From Mobilitalea sibirica (GTDB lineage: Bacteria > Bacillota > Clostridia > Lachnospirales > Lachnospiraceae), in NCBI RefSeq assembly GCF_015999265.1, contig NZ_JAEAGR010000007.1, positions 101,486 through 165,485 of the forward strand: 64,000 bases of DNA. The letters are read 5' to 3'. The position numbers and the translations under genes are program-made. The notes beneath the pieces are model-generated. The model searched no databases, was not told where the DNA came from, and worked only from the letters and a program-made list of their open reading frames with translations. Within the stretch, counting starts at the first letter, position 1, and every line of letters begins with the position of its first letter. Below are positions 46,069 through 56,215 of the stretch, one piece after another.

Positions 46069-46668
46069 TTAATCCAACCAAGATACAATGATGCTCTCAA
46101 GTTTATTCATCTGATCTTTTCCTGTGACAAATTCCTGTACCACCTCATGGTTGAAACTACCCCATTTCACCTGAAACTTATCAACCGCAAAAATACATAA
46201 AAATATGATGATAGCACACACCATTCGTATTATCAAGAAACGGAATGAGGCAATCTCTTGTTCGGATTCTTCTTCCATATTGGAATCCTGAAACAGATTC
46301 AGTGCTCTGCTTCTCTTTTTTGTTAACTTATCCTGATGATACATATCATTGTCATGAAAATAGGTATCGACTGTTCTGGTATTTTGAGCTGCATTCATCT
46401 GTCGCAAGCATGCTTCCCTGGCCTGCCTGATATATTCAGCCCTTGAAAGTTGTGCAAAACGTTTTTCGCTATCCGTTGTGATCGGAGTTATTTCATCGGC
46501 TTTTAATACTTCCGATGTAATTTTTCTGGAAGCTACCTCTTCCGGAGTAACAACGCTATTTTTCTTTTCCTCTAAAATTCTTCCTGTCAAAAATAAATTC
46601 TCATTAATATTATTCGATAAGCTCTTTTCAATCTGGCGATACATACGATCCTCAACATTCGTATCCAT
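46069..46668 (-). CDS. Tail-region single-span membrane protein of unknown function
   Basis: ATG 46668 is chosen because GGGAGGGG precedes it; the product has 199 residues. About 145 polar residues (with a basic SRAEYIRQAREACLRQM stretch) are followed by one hydrophobic span (FLIIRMVCAIIIFLCIFAVD) and a C-terminal tail of about 35 residues. The family is not recognised. It lies upstream of the radical-SAM genes, on the same strand but 194 bases away. Confidence 0.65.
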   Translation of the reverse strand: MDTNVEDRMYRQIEKSLSNNINENLFLTGRILEEKKNSVVTPEEVASRKITSEVLKADEITPITTDSEKRFAQLSRAEYIRQAREACLRQMNAAQNTRTVDTYFHDNDMYHQDKLTKKRSRALNLFQDSNMEEESEQEIASFRFLIIRMVCAIIIFLCIFAVDKFQVKWGSFNHEVVQEFVTGKDQMNKLESIIVSWLD

Positions 46669-46799
46669 AATACCCCTCCCTTCTTTTATCTTCAAAATAC
46701 TCGGTATGATAGAATCCATGCTTGTATTTCTATTTCATTATATTTATTACATATTCAATTTATGCCATTAAATCAGATCATTCACGAATGAGACAAAAA

Positions 46800-46819
46800 G
46801 GAGGAACCAATGTTCCTCC
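46800..46819 (-). terminator. Intrinsic terminator after the GNAT gene
   Basis: GGAGGAAC pairs with GTTCCTCC over loop CAAT. On the minus strand TTTTTGTC follows. It is 82 bases past the acetyltransferase stop. Confidence 0.8.
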
Positions 46820-46901
46820 AAATGTTAAGCATAAAATATATCACATAGACTTTCATTTCAGTATTTTTATTAAAATGTTACATTCGAATTATATGATCTC
46901 T

Positions 46902-47429
46902 CTATCCATTCAGCTTCTTTGACAGATATAAGATTAGATCATCATCATTGCAACAGTCAGCATACTGTTCCAGCTGTTTCCCTTGATACCAGACACCGGA
47001 ACCGTCAAATAGATACCCTCTTTTTATGTAGATGCGCTGTGCCTGTCCATAACCGGAATGAACACCAACAGCCAGACTAATTTCATCGCTTATATTTGCT
47101 GCAACCTCTTCCAAAACATCCAACAACTTATTACCGATACCCTTCTTTTGATATTTAATGAAAACTCCTAAGTTGTTTACTTCGGGAATATTTTGATTCG
47201 CAAAAGGCCCGGTTAAAACATTAGGAATTAGTGTTACATAACCCGCTATATTCCCTTCATACTCAGCGATAAAGACATATTTCTCTCTCTTTTCCTGTTC
47301 TATGTAATAATTTTGATAAGTCTTTAAATCCGGATGACAGTCTTGCGTTGTTAACTCTTCATAAATAGATCCAGCATCCTCCTCTTTCATATCTCTGATT
47401 ATTATTTTCTCGTCCTTGTAATATATCAT
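46902..47429 (-). CDS. GNAT-family N-acetyltransferase
   Basis: The product has 175 residues. The acetyl-CoA-binding motif is GVFIKYQKKGIGNKLLDVLEE (Q/R-x-x-G-x-G/A form), preceded by the strand IAGYVTLIPNVLTG. The substrate is unknown. It is monocistronic, with GGGAG before ATG 47429 and its own terminator. Confidence 0.87.
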   Translation of the reverse strand: MIYYKDEKIIIRDMKEEDAGSIYEELTTQDCHPDLKTYQNYYIEQEKREKYVFIAEYEGNIAGYVTLIPNVLTGPFANQNIPEVNNLGVFIKYQKKGIGNKLLDVLEEVAANISDEISLAVGVHSGYGQAQRIYIKRGYLFDGSGVWYQGKQLEQYADCCNDDDLILYLSKKLNG

Positions 47430-47690
47430 GATCTTTCTCCCTTATCATATTATTCTCTCTTCTTTTACCTTTAATTCTAGTGTTTGATCATACTCATAAT
47501 CTCTTAGAATGTCCTTTATGCCATCTGTTAAGATTCTTAATTACACAAACCACCACTATGAATAATTGAGTTCCTTGTAAATTAATCTAACTTATTTTGT
47601 TTATCAATAATGATATTAAAATATTTTGATTCGTAAATATGAATGAGATTAATTATGTAAGTAAACATAAATGAGATAGGCACTAGAGTA

Positions 47691-48323
47691 CTATATTGGA
47701 TTATTCTTTAAATACTGTATCGCTATCTGTGTCCTATGCTCCAAGCCTGTCTTTTCTAATATGGTACTGATATGATTTCTTACGGTTCCGTTAGTTAAGA
47801 ATAACTTTTCACAGATTTCTTTGTTCGATAAGCCTTCCGCTATCAGCTTCACAATATCTAATTCCCTCGGTGACAACAGCAGCTCAAACATATTATTCTT
47901 TGAGGTATCCGTAGATACTCTACTCCTTATAAATTCCAATATATCTTCCTGGAATACGGTACCTCCGGTGTGTATAACTCGAATCGCTGATAAAATTCTA
48001 TCTGCCGGACTGTTTTTTAAGATATAGCCATTTACTCCGGCTTTTAACGCCCTTAGAATAAGATCCGGTTCATCAAAGGTGGTCAATAACAAAGGTTTTG
48101 ATAGCTTTGCCTCCATAATTTCCTCAGCAGCCTGTATTCCATCCATAACCGGCATACGGATATCCAACATTATAACATCAGGATGATACCTTCTGCATAG
48201 CTCGACTGCTTGCTTGCCATCCGAGGCCGCATCCATAAATTCCATATCGGGCTGTGTCTCTATAATCATTTTTAAGCCTTCCCTAATAATTGCATCATCA
48301 TCTGCGATTAATACCTTTATCAT
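47691..48323 (-). CDS. NarL/LuxR-type response regulator (LnrK-like)
   Basis: The product has 210 residues. The receiver domain has the acidic pair near D8-D10, phosphorylated D54 (VIMLDIRMPVMDG) and K104-type AGVNGYILKN. A LuxR-type helix-turn-helix lies at about 145-205 (LSPRELDIVKLIAEGLSNKE, TVRNHISTILEKTG). It is last in the ABC/two-component set, 174 bases after the kinase. It presumably activates the exporter genes through the repeats at 53023-53062. Confidence 0.93.
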   Translation of the reverse strand: MIKVLIADDDAIIREGLKMIIETQPDMEFMDAASDGKQAVELCRRYHPDVIMLDIRMPVMDGIQAAEEIMEAKLSKPLLLTTFDEPDLILRALKAGVNGYILKNSPADRILSAIRVIHTGGTVFQEDILEFIRSRVSTDTSKNNMFELLLSPRELDIVKLIAEGLSNKEICEKLFLTNGTVRNHISTILEKTGLEHRTQIAIQYLKNNPI

Positions 48324-48497
48324 AATTCACCCTTCTTTCATTATCTGCTACATAACACCATGAAAACTCACTGGAACACTAATTCCATACAATAACTCAT
48401 ATCCTTATCCTGTAATTAAGACATATTTATCATATAGTTCTTTATATAGTTCTTCGTATAGTTCAAGTATAACTGGAGAAGTATTAAAAATTCATAA

Positions 48498-49613
48498 CTA
48501 ATAGTTAAATATATTTGTCACACTAAAGCCATTCTCACCTTTAGTAAAAAAACATCGGCCCTTAGCCTGGACAGTCCGTTCCTCGATTGCCTCAAGTCCT
48601 AATCCTTTTACAAAATCACCGCTTGATTTTCCATTATCTTTATACTCTACCTTGATAATCTTTTTAAATACATCTATATTTAAGTAAAATTCAGAAGCAT
48701 TGGAATGTTTCAAAACATTCGTCAGGCATTCCTTCAGATTATCATGTATACAGGCCCATATATCCATTGTGATGAAATCAAGATCACCGGTCGTATGTAA
48801 AAATGTTGTTTTATTATAACTTACCTTATATTCTTCTAAAATCGCTGTAATATCATTAATTCCTAGAAGATACCGGTCTGCCCGCTCCTCCTTAAGGGCA
48901 GATCGTATTTCATCTACACCGTCTCTTAGATTAGTGATTGCTCTTTTTATATTGTCAGTTGCCTTTTCCTGATTGTCCTTCATGATTAAAAGAGCTGCTT
49001 CCAGCATAATAATACTTCCGGATATACCATGGCCGATCTGGTCATGGATTCTGGCTGCAATTCGGTTTCTCTCTTCTATGGAGGTAGTATACTTTAAGGT
49101 TTTAATCAGACTTTTAAGGTCTGTTAATTTTTTATTTAGTTCACTGATGGTCTCATTCTGATTTTCATTCAAAGTCTTATAGATAGAAAGCTTAGTTAAA
49201 ATAATTCGAGAAAATAAAAGTAGTATTATAATGATCATTGATATTGCAAAGGCTAAATTGTCCGGGGTGAATATGAAAAATAGGAGTAAAAGTGATACTC
49301 CTATAATTTGATAAAACATGCCAGGATCAATAGTAACATCCAAAAGATGAATTAGCAGTACAATAAAAAGGGGGAATAGAATATCCAGTCCAAGAAAAAA
49401 ACAGGCAGACATTGATACTAGTGATGTAATAACCACGACCATTTTATTGCTGAATAAACGATATAACCATACCTCCAATGTAAAAACACAAGCAAAGCTA
49501 AGTGTCGATATAACCGAAAAGACCATATCGACATTAGCTTTGCTTATAATTAAAATGGATGTGATAACCGTAATTATTTTGGTTAGGTAATATAGAATTG
49601 GTTTATCTATCAT
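48498..49613 (-). CDS. NarL-type sensor histidine kinase (LnrJ-like)
   Basis: The product has 371 residues. About six membrane segments occupy residues 5-140, a helical linker follows, and the HisKA_3 site is H190 in RIAARIHDQIGHGISG. The ATPase part is degenerate but present (N box NLKECLTNVLKHSNAS, DNGKSSGDFVKGLGLEAIEER). There is no large extracellular sensor, so it may sense within the membrane or via the exporter. It lies 11 bases downstream of the second permease. Confidence 0.9.
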   Translation of the reverse strand: MIDKPILYYLTKIITVITSILIISKANVDMVFSVISTLSFACVFTLEVWLYRLFSNKMVVVITSLVSMSACFFLGLDILFPLFIVLLIHLLDVTIDPGMFYQIIGVSLLLLFFIFTPDNLAFAISMIIIILLLFSRIILTKLSIYKTLNENQNETISELNKKLTDLKSLIKTLKYTTSIEERNRIAARIHDQIGHGISGSIIMLEAALLIMKDNQEKATDNIKRAITNLRDGVDEIRSALKEERADRYLLGINDITAILEEYKVSYNKTTFLHTTGDLDFITMDIWACIHDNLKECLTNVLKHSNASEFYLNIDVFKKIIKVEYKDNGKSSGDFVKGLGLEAIEERTVQAKGRCFFTKGENGFSVTNIFNY

Positions 49614-49624
49614 TTCGTTTCCAC

Positions 49625-50770
49625 CTAACTGCTTCTATTATTTTGACTAAATAATACCGCACCCAATAAAAATGCCAGTATTGTAAACAAGGATAATATA
49701 ATTATGTTCGGATATATATTCGCCACCGGATCAGCCAGAAGTATTCGAAAGGTATCCATAAACCAGAACTGTGGTAGTATCCTTGCCAGGTTTTGAAGGC
49801 TTACCGGTGCTAAATCCAAAGTAAAATAAGCTCCACCTAAAATATTCGCAACAGTAGAAAACCCAATTATTACGGAGATTGCAGCATTCTTTGATTTTAA
49901 AGAAAGCGCTATTACCAAACAAAAGCAAACTGTAAATAAGGAATACAGGGACATCATCAAAAATAATAAGCTTACAGGAAATCCGATGTGAATATCTTTT
50001 AACAAAATGTAGCCACAGTATATTACTACCTCAATGAGACATATGAATACTCCGAATAGTCCGGAGCCGATGATATAGTGTACCGGTTTTACCGGTGTGA
50101 TTTTGATCCGGTTAAATACTCCGGATATGCGATCATCCAATACAATAAAGGATATGAATACTCCAAGTCCAAAGATAAACATCATATAAAAACCGATAGA
50201 ATTCTCAAACCCGCCTCTGTCTTTCATTGTATTAATATCAATTGTATAAGCAGCCGCCTTATTAATCTCGATCGTTTCCAGTCTATAATCCGAAAGCATT
50301 TTATTGAATACTTCCACATCTCCTCCGGCACTGTCCGCAAGCATCCAGATATTACCAAGAAAGCTATTCAGATATGCTTCTAAAAATGCCACATTTTCAA
50401 AATCATCCAGAGAAGTCATAAGGATTTCCTTCTTTTGACCCTCACTAATCCCTTTGTAGAAATCCTTTGGTATCTCTATTATAACGGATATATCCTTATC
50501 AATCAACTGTGTAGACAACTGCTCATAGGAATTATTTTCAATCAACTCATAATCCAAATCTTTCGTTAAATAGTGCTTAAAATCTTCTGATAATGTGCTC
50601 TGATCCTGATCAATCACACCTACCCTAATTTTAGATAAGGTTATATCAGCAACGAGATATCCCATTGCATATAGCATAAAGCATAAGAGCAATCCGCTAA
50701 CGATGGAGATAAGCACTGCCGTAATATTTCTTTTCACATTTGTTTTGGTTAGTAACCAGATGTTCTTCAT
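49625..50770 (-). CDS. ABC-2 permease (LnrN-like)
   Basis: The product has 381 residues. It has one N-terminal membrane span, a large extracytoplasmic part (about 40-180), then five spans. This is the ABC2_membrane_3 layout, with DDRISGVFNRIKITPVKP in the loop. It overlaps the first permease by four bases (ATGA) and pairs with it. Confidence 0.87.
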   Translation of the reverse strand: MKNIWLLTKTNVKRNITAVLISIVSGLLLCFMLYAMGYLVADITLSKIRVGVIDQDQSTLSEDFKHYLTKDLDYELIENNSYEQLSTQLIDKDISVIIEIPKDFYKGISEGQKKEILMTSLDDFENVAFLEAYLNSFLGNIWMLADSAGGDVEVFNKMLSDYRLETIEINKAAAYTIDINTMKDRGGFENSIGFYMMFIFGLGVFISFIVLDDRISGVFNRIKITPVKPVHYIIGSGLFGVFICLIEVVIYCGYILLKDIHIGFPVSLLFLMMSLYSLFTVCFCLVIALSLKSKNAAISVIIGFSTVANILGGAYFTLDLAPVSLQNLARILPQFWFMDTFRILLADPVANIYPNIIILSLFTILAFLLGAVLFSQNNRSS

Positions 50771-51873
50771 CGTTCCCCTTCCTTTCTGCTAAAGATTACT
50801 GCGCCTAATGTCAGCATGAAAAACATTACTATTATGCTAGTGATTATCACAATATTTGCTCTTCCATAACGGCCAAATACCGCAAGGTCAAAGGCCGCTT
50901 CCTGGATTTGATAGATCGGCATCGCATCAGAAAATCCTTTGATATATACTTCCTTTGAATAACTTCCGGAGAAGAACATAACAATCCATATAAACGGCAT
51001 AAGAATAACCACGGGACTTCCCTTAATCAGCAGTCCGATGACTGCTCCGATGGATATCATACATAGTGTGATAATAAAAAACATGAAAAACAAATATACA
51101 TTATCGATTATATTACCTGCATAATGGGCATTAAAAAACAGCACACTGACTACCATCAATAAAACAATCTGTAATATCGTCTGAGGAACCATTCCTAATA
51201 TCTTTGCCAAGAATAATGTTACTCTGTTTTTCGGTGCTATAATCAAACGGTTGACTGTTTTATTCTGACGTTCTCCTTTAAAGGCTGCTGAGCCTAAAAT
51301 AATACTCATTGAACATATCATTGTCATCATTGTAACCGCATAATAATCCAGCATGGATCTGTTTACTCCAAGATCTTTTTGCTTTATCATATCATCCTGT
51401 AGCGTAATTCCCGAGGAAAGGACGTCAGGTACGGTCTTTATAATTGCTGACATGGATTTATTAGTTTGTATAAAACCATTCATTATTGCGCTTACGGTAC
51501 GATTTTTAATATTGTTTCTTCCTTCGTAAATTTGAATTTTTAAAGGTTCTCCCTGAAAGACAACAACAGCATCTATTGCTTCATCCGCAGCCATGTTTTT
51601 TGCACTATCTAAATCGGTTGCTTTATCAAAAATAATACTTTCATCATCCTCTACGGAAGATATAAACCCTTCAACCGCCATAGCATGATAAATATTCTCT
51701 GTCTCAATTAGATATTGTACCTTTATAGATCCGATTGCCTCTTCTGCATTATCCATGGAGCCCAACAGATTTCCTAATAAAAACACCAGTACAACGGGAA
51801 ACATCAGAAAGAAAAACAGATTTGTCTTTTCCCGTAAAAATTCCTTGGTTTCTTTCATTATAATATGAAACAT
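50767..51873 (-). CDS. ABC-2 permease (LnrM-like)
   Basis: The product has 368 residues, laid out as its partner: an N-terminal span (LFFFLMFPVVLVFLLGNLLG), an external domain (about 45-170), then five spans, with FKGERQNKTVNRLIIAPKNR in the loop. It follows the ATPase by 12 bases. Confidence 0.87.
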   Translation of the reverse strand: MFHIIMKETKEFLREKTNLFFFLMFPVVLVFLLGNLLGSMDNAEEAIGSIKVQYLIETENIYHAMAVEGFISSVEDDESIIFDKATDLDSAKNMAADEAIDAVVVFQGEPLKIQIYEGRNNIKNRTVSAIMNGFIQTNKSMSAIIKTVPDVLSSGITLQDDMIKQKDLGVNRSMLDYYAVTMMTMICSMSIILGSAAFKGERQNKTVNRLIIAPKNRVTLFLAKILGMVPQTILQIVLLMVVSVLFFNAHYAGNIIDNVYLFFMFFIITLCMISIGAVIGLLIKGSPVVILMPFIWIVMFFSGSYSKEVYIKGFSDAMPIYQIQEAAFDLAVFGRYGRANIVIITSIIVMFFMLTLGAVIFSRKEGER

Positions 51874-51885
51874 CTCTCACCCTCC

Positions 51886-52833
51886 TTACCTTAACTCATG
51901 TCCGGTAAGAGTCAAGAACATCGTATCCAAATTAGGTACTTCCGTATTAATATTAATGACCGGTAATCCTAGGGATAAGAATTGCTCTATCATCTTAGAT
52001 AAATGATTATGATTAATAGTTATATCCATACGAATGATATTCTCTTTTAGTGAAAGAGCCCTCATTCCCGGCATTACCATCTGTTTCTTCTTAAATTCCT
52101 CAAAGTTAAAATCTATTGGAAGCTTAGTTTCTATATAGACTGATTGAACATCTGTTACAAGAGATACCAGCTCGGCCTTTGTGCCACAAGCCACCATCTG
52201 TCCTTTGTCAATGATCGCAATCCTGTCACAGATTTCTTCTACCTCATTCATATAATGGGAGGTATAGATGACAGTAGCTCCCCGATCCCTAAGTACTTTG
52301 ATGGAGTTTAGTATATGCTCTCTAGACTGGGTATCCACTCCCACGGTAGGCTCATCCATAACAATTAGCTGAGGTGCATGGGCAATCCCACAGGCAATAT
52401 TTAATCTCCTTTTCATACCACCGGACATATGTTTTGGCTTTATCGATTGCTTGTCGGACAAACCTACGAACTCCAGAGCTTCCTTTGCAGACTCCGTTAA
52501 TTGTCTCCCTTTCAATCCATAAAGAGACGCAAAGAACTTAACATTCTCCAGAGCATTCAGGTGATCATAAACCGCAATGTCCTGTGGAACCATTCCGATC
52601 AGCTGCTTTATCTCCATCTTATCTTTTCGAATATCCAATCCGTTAAGGATAATCTCTCCTTTATTAAAATCAGAAAGCGTTGTAAGTACACTTAACGTGG
52701 TGGATTTGCCGGCACCGTTCGGACCAAGTAAACCAAAGATTTCACCTTTGTTGACAGAAAAACTTAGATTATCCACCGCACAAAGCTCACCATATTTTTT
52801 TACTAAATTCTGTACTGAAATATAATATGACAT
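51886..52833 (-). CDS. ABC exporter ATPase (LnrL-like)
   Basis: ATG 52833 is chosen because GGAGGGG lies just upstream; the product has 315 residues. Walker A is GPNGAGKST, the signature is HMSGGMKRRLNIA, and Walker B is LIVMDEPTVGVD. The C-terminal tail includes NLDTMFLTLTG, typical of drug/linearmycin-type exporters. It is first in an operon with two permeases, a kinase and a regulator, the gene content of Bacillus lnrLMN plus lnrJK (yfiJKLMN). Export of a membrane-active compound is inferred from that order. Confidence 0.92.
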   Translation of the reverse strand: MSYYISVQNLVKKYGELCAVDNLSFSVNKGEIFGLLGPNGAGKSTTLSVLTTLSDFNKGEIILNGLDIRKDKMEIKQLIGMVPQDIAVYDHLNALENVKFFASLYGLKGRQLTESAKEALEFVGLSDKQSIKPKHMSGGMKRRLNIACGIAHAPQLIVMDEPTVGVDTQSREHILNSIKVLRDRGATVIYTSHYMNEVEEICDRIAIIDKGQMVACGTKAELVSLVTDVQSVYIETKLPIDFNFEEFKKKQMVMPGMRALSLKENIIRMDITINHNHLSKMIEQFLSLGLPVININTEVPNLDTMFLTLTGHELR

Positions 52834-52995
52834 TTTATTCCCCTCCAATTAAATTTATTTATGAAATACACACAGGATGTTGGGAAGGAAATCCTTATTT
52901 GGAGTTTCCTTCATTATTCTTTAATAGAAAAATTACATATCCTTTCATGAACACAATTACTTTGTTCTATGGGCATTTGTCTTTGTCTTGGTTCT

Positions 52996-53062
52996 ATCAT
53001 ACCGAACATTACTATTACTTGGAAGTGACGACTGTTATGAAGTGACTATGACAATTGTCATA
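52996..53062 (-). promoter_or_regulatory. Promoter and operator-like repeats of the LnrLMN-like operon
   Basis: On the minus strand TTCCAA (53019-53024) and TATGAT (52996-53001) are 17 bases apart. Upstream lie two direct repeats of AAGTGAC on the plus strand (53023-53029 and 53040-53046, 17-base period) and a perfect 16-base palindrome, TATGACAATTGTCATA (53047-53062). Placement just upstream of the -35 box suits activation by the NarL-type regulator. Confidence 0.6.
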
Positions 53063-53308
53063 TAAAAAAGATTACATATATAATATTTTAAAAATTACAT
53101 CAGTTTCACTTAAACTTGATAGCAATAATTTGGTTGAAATGTATGTAAAAAGAAGCGTATAAACTTAAAACATTGTCTTTCTAAATATTATCATACTGGC
53201 TTATTATGTTTCGCCTAAATTCACTTAATCTTTGGAAAAGGACTATTCATACACTTTCCTACCGCTCAATGTTCCTATTTGTATCTATTCTATATAAATG
53301 AAAACTCA

Positions 53309-53337
53309 TTGAAAAATCCAATGTTTTCATTTATAAT
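53309..53337 (+). promoter_or_regulatory. tyrS promoter
   Basis: TTGAAA (53309-53314) and TATAAT (53332-53337) are 17 bases apart. A stem AAATGAAAAC/GTTTTCATTT overlaps the same stretch. The leader of about 130 bases shows no T-box sequence, unlike tyrS in many Firmicutes. Confidence 0.6.
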
Positions 53338-53474
53338 GTCTTTAGTTATGGAAAGACTGATAAAGAAAATCCATGAAATTTAGATTAATTCTGTTATGGG
53401 CGGATAAATTATAGTTGTATCATAATCCGACAGAGAATTACATGAAGCTTAAGTATGATTAAGGAGGAAAACCG

Positions 53475-54707
53475 ATGTCTACCAATGTATACGACATACT
53501 GAAAGAACGTGGGTTTATCGAACAATGTACCCATGAGGATGAAGTGAAAGAATTATTAGGAAAGGAATCTGTTACCTTTTATATAGGTTTTGATGCAACC
53601 GCAGACAGCTTAACAGCAGGACATTTTCTTACGGTTATGGCAATGATGCACATGCAAAGGGCGGGACACAGACCGATCGCACTCTTAGGTGGCGGTACCA
53701 CTATGATCGGTGATCCCACCGGTAAATCCGATATGCGTACTCTTATGACAAAAGAAACCATTCAGCATAATGCAGACTGCTTCCATAGACAGCTGGCAAA
53801 ATTTATTGATTTTGATCATGATAAGGCCATCCTTGCCAACAATGCTGATTGGCTGTTAGATTTAAATTACGTTGAGTTTTTAAGAGAGATTGGAATTCAT
53901 TTTTCCGTGAATAAGATGCTGACTGCTGACTGCTATAAACAGAGAATGGAGAAGGGTCTTACCTTCTTTGAATTCAATTATATGCTCATGCAGTCCTACG
54001 ACTTCTGGAAACTAAATAAATTATATGATTGTACGATGCAACTGGGTGGCAATGACCAATGGTCCAATATTCTTGGCGGTGTTGATTTGATCCGTCGTAA
54101 GGAGCAAAAACCTGCTTATGGTCTTACCTTCAAGCTTTTAACTACCAGCGAGGGTGTTAAGATGGGCAAAACCATGAAGGGTGCTGTTTGGTTGGATCCG
54201 AACAAAACAACCCCTTATGAATTTTATCAGTACTGGAGAAACATTGAGGATGTTAAAGTGGAGGAATGCCTTGGCCTGTTAACCTTCCTTCCGATGGATG
54301 AAGTAAGAAGACTCGGTGCCCTAAAAGACGCTGAGATTAACAAAGCGAAAGAAGTTCTTGCATTTGAAATCACAAAAATCGTCCACGGTGAAGAAGAAGC
54401 TACTAAGGCACAGGAGGCTGCCAGAGCTTTATTTAGCGGTGGCATGAAATCTGATGATATGCCAACCACTACTTATCCTGCTTCCAGGTTTGCAGAAGGT
54501 ATTGATTTAATCACTCTGATGTGTGATGCAAAACTGGCTTCCTCCCGTTCCGACGCAAGAAGAACCATCTTACAGGGTGGTGTGACCGTTAATGATGTTA
54601 AAATCGAAGAATTTGATAAGGTATTTACAGACAAGGAATTTGACGCTGACGGTGCTCTGCTGGTTCGTAAAGGTAAAAAAGCATATCACCGTTTTATGGC
54701 TGAATAA
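53475..54707 (+). CDS. tyrS: Tyrosyl-tRNA synthetase
   Basis: The product has 410 residues. It has the HIGH-equivalent TAGHF near 47-52, [12 protein letters not shown] near 192, and the KMSKS-equivalent KMGKT near 234. A C-terminal S4 RNA-binding domain (about 345-405) carries [22 protein letters not shown]. It charges tRNA-Tyr. AAGGAGG precedes the start. Confidence 0.97.
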   Translation: MSTNVYDILKERGFIEQCTHEDEVKELLGKESVTFYIGFDATADSLTAGHFLTVMAMMHMQRAGHRPIALLGGGTTMIGDPTGKSDMRTLMTKETIQHNADCFHRQLAKFIDFDHDKAILANNADWLLDLNYVEFLREIGIHFSVNKMLTADCYKQRMEKGLTFFEFNYMLMQSYDFWKLNKLYDCTMQLGGNDQWSNILGGVDLIRRKEQKPAYGLTFKLLTTSEGVKMGKTMKGAVWLDPNKTTPYEFYQYWRNIEDVKVEECLGLLTFLPMDEVRRLGALKDAEINKAKEVLAFEITKIVHGEEEATKAQEAARALFSGGMKSDDMPTTTYPASRFAEGIDLITLMCDAKLASSRSDARRTILQGGVTVNDVKIEEFDKVFTDKEFDADGALLVRKGKKAYHRFMAE

Positions 54708-54855
54708 TTTGACCTTCATTTATAACAATATATTATTCGTATCAGCTTAAAGTACAGAAACTTATCGTATCCAATGAATTATCTCTGGTACAAGCTTTAT
54801 CTTAGGATAAAGTTATCAGGGATAACCCATAAAATATAAGAATGGAGATGAGAAA

Positions 54856-55857
54856 ATGCCTTGGTGTCCAAAATGCAAAATGGAATATCGTGAAGGAATA
54901 GACCTATGTTCCGATTGTAAAGTTGAGCTTGTAGACCAATTACAGGAGGAAGATGATTTTCTTCCATTTTTCCAAGCAGAACTAAAAAGTGTTGCCGATA
55001 AACTGAAGGATTATTTTGAATATTCTAAATTAAATTCCAAAGTTCAATACGATGAAGAGAATGAGGTATACATTTTATCTGTTCCTGCCGATCAGGTGAA
55101 GCAGGCTAAGAAACTATATCAAGCCTTCTATTTTGTAGAAAGGGAACGGCAAGAAAAAGAGGCTTTAGAAAAGCAATTGCAGGGCTCTGATCTCGAAGCT
55201 TCCGATGTGGATCACGATACTTTGGAGGATGCTTCACTAGCGGACAATCACGAAGATAGCATGAATGATGAAACACAAGGTAACACTATCTCCGAAGATC
55301 CTTCAGACGACCAGGAAGATGTAGATGCTGATGCAGAACAACTCACTGATTACGAGGAAGATAATAACGAATCCGATCTATATACGGATGAGGAAGAAAC
55401 ATCTGCTCCTTATATAATGAAAGCAGACCAATACAAGGATTATAATGCTACTGTATGGATTTTCTCATTGTTTGGCATTGGTGGTATTATCGTAGTTATC
55501 TTAAATATCGTTGGTATCTTAAGCTTCTTTAACGGCTTATTCCCTAATCTGATCATGAGTGGTTTATTCTTATTCTTCCTTTACATAGGATTAAGTACTT
55601 CAAAGAAGGCAAAACTCATACAGGCTGATATCGATGCTGAGAATAAGTTAACGGAAAAGATAAATCTTTGGTTAGAGGAAAATATAACAGAAAGTTTCCT
55701 TGCTTCCATCCATGATGAAAGCATCTCTGAAGAATTAAACTACTTGAAAAAAGTTAACAAGATAAAATTAATGTTGAATGACGAATTCGGAAAGCAAAAC
55801 TCTTCTTATCTTGACCGATTAATCGAGGAATACTATAGTAATACCTTTGAAAAATAA
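54856..55857 (+). CDS. Zinc-ribbon membrane protein of unknown function
   Basis: The product has 333 residues. The N-terminus PWCPKCKMEYREG...CSDCKVEL is a four-cysteine zinc ribbon. A DUF2007-like fold may follow (about 35-95). A long acidic, Asp/Glu/Ser-rich linker (about 100-185) leads to two membrane spans (IFSLFGIGGIIVVILNIVGIL and LIMSGLFLFFLYIG), then a helical tail. It starts behind GGAGATGAG. It follows tyrS on the same strand, with a weak CTTTATC hairpin between. Confidence 0.75.
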   Translation: MPWCPKCKMEYREGIDLCSDCKVELVDQLQEEDDFLPFFQAELKSVADKLKDYFEYSKLNSKVQYDEENEVYILSVPADQVKQAKKLYQAFYFVERERQEKEALEKQLQGSDLEASDVDHDTLEDASLADNHEDSMNDETQGNTISEDPSDDQEDVDADAEQLTDYEEDNNESDLYTDEEETSAPYIMKADQYKDYNATVWIFSLFGIGGIIVVILNIVGILSFFNGLFPNLIMSGLFLFFLYIGLSTSKKAKLIQADIDAENKLTEKINLWLEENITESFLASIHDESISEELNYLKKVNKIKLMLNDEFGKQNSSYLDRLIEEYYSNTFEK

Positions 55858-56132
55858 TCGCGCTGCATAGGGACCTATCCCTTCTTTATAAGACGAGACT
55901 CAGAATTTCAACAACCTAATTGAGGTATATAAGATGCTTTGTTTACATGCCACTTACATCAAAGTTGGTAGCATGCAGACAAAGCATTTATTGTGTTCTA
56001 ATATAATCAAATACTATTCACAATCTCTTATCTTAATAATAAAAACATCATAACAACTTTTTCTAATATATTACCCTTTTAGGATTGCATGCGGGGTAGC
56101 GAATAACATTGGTTTATAAAATAACAACCTCA
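55858..56132 (+). other. Intergenic with a long hairpin
   Basis: ATGCTTTGT (55933-55941) pairs with ACAAAGCAT (55979-55987), with an inner CATGC pair. This could end the upstream transcript, though the T-run is short. No gene is seen. Confidence 0.5.
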
Positions 56133-56186
56133 ATTGTCAACTCTTATGTCTCGTGGGGTTGACAATACGCTTCTATATGGTATACT
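56133..56186 (+). promoter_or_regulatory. birA promoter overlapped by a BirA box
   Basis: TTGACA (56159-56164) and TATACT (56181-56186) are 16 bases apart. A perfect inverted repeat ATTGTCAAC (56133-56141) and GTTGACAAT (56158-56166), 16 bases apart, covers the -35 box. It resembles the Gram-positive biotin operator TTGTnAAC-N14-16-GTTnACAA. It should let BirA repress its own gene. Confidence 0.75.
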
Positions 56187-56215
56187 AAATCATCATATGA
56201 TAAAGGATAAAAACT

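Noticed and set aside
53345..53474. T-box in front of tyrS
   Set aside because: No AGGGTGG-type sequence and no terminator before the start codon.
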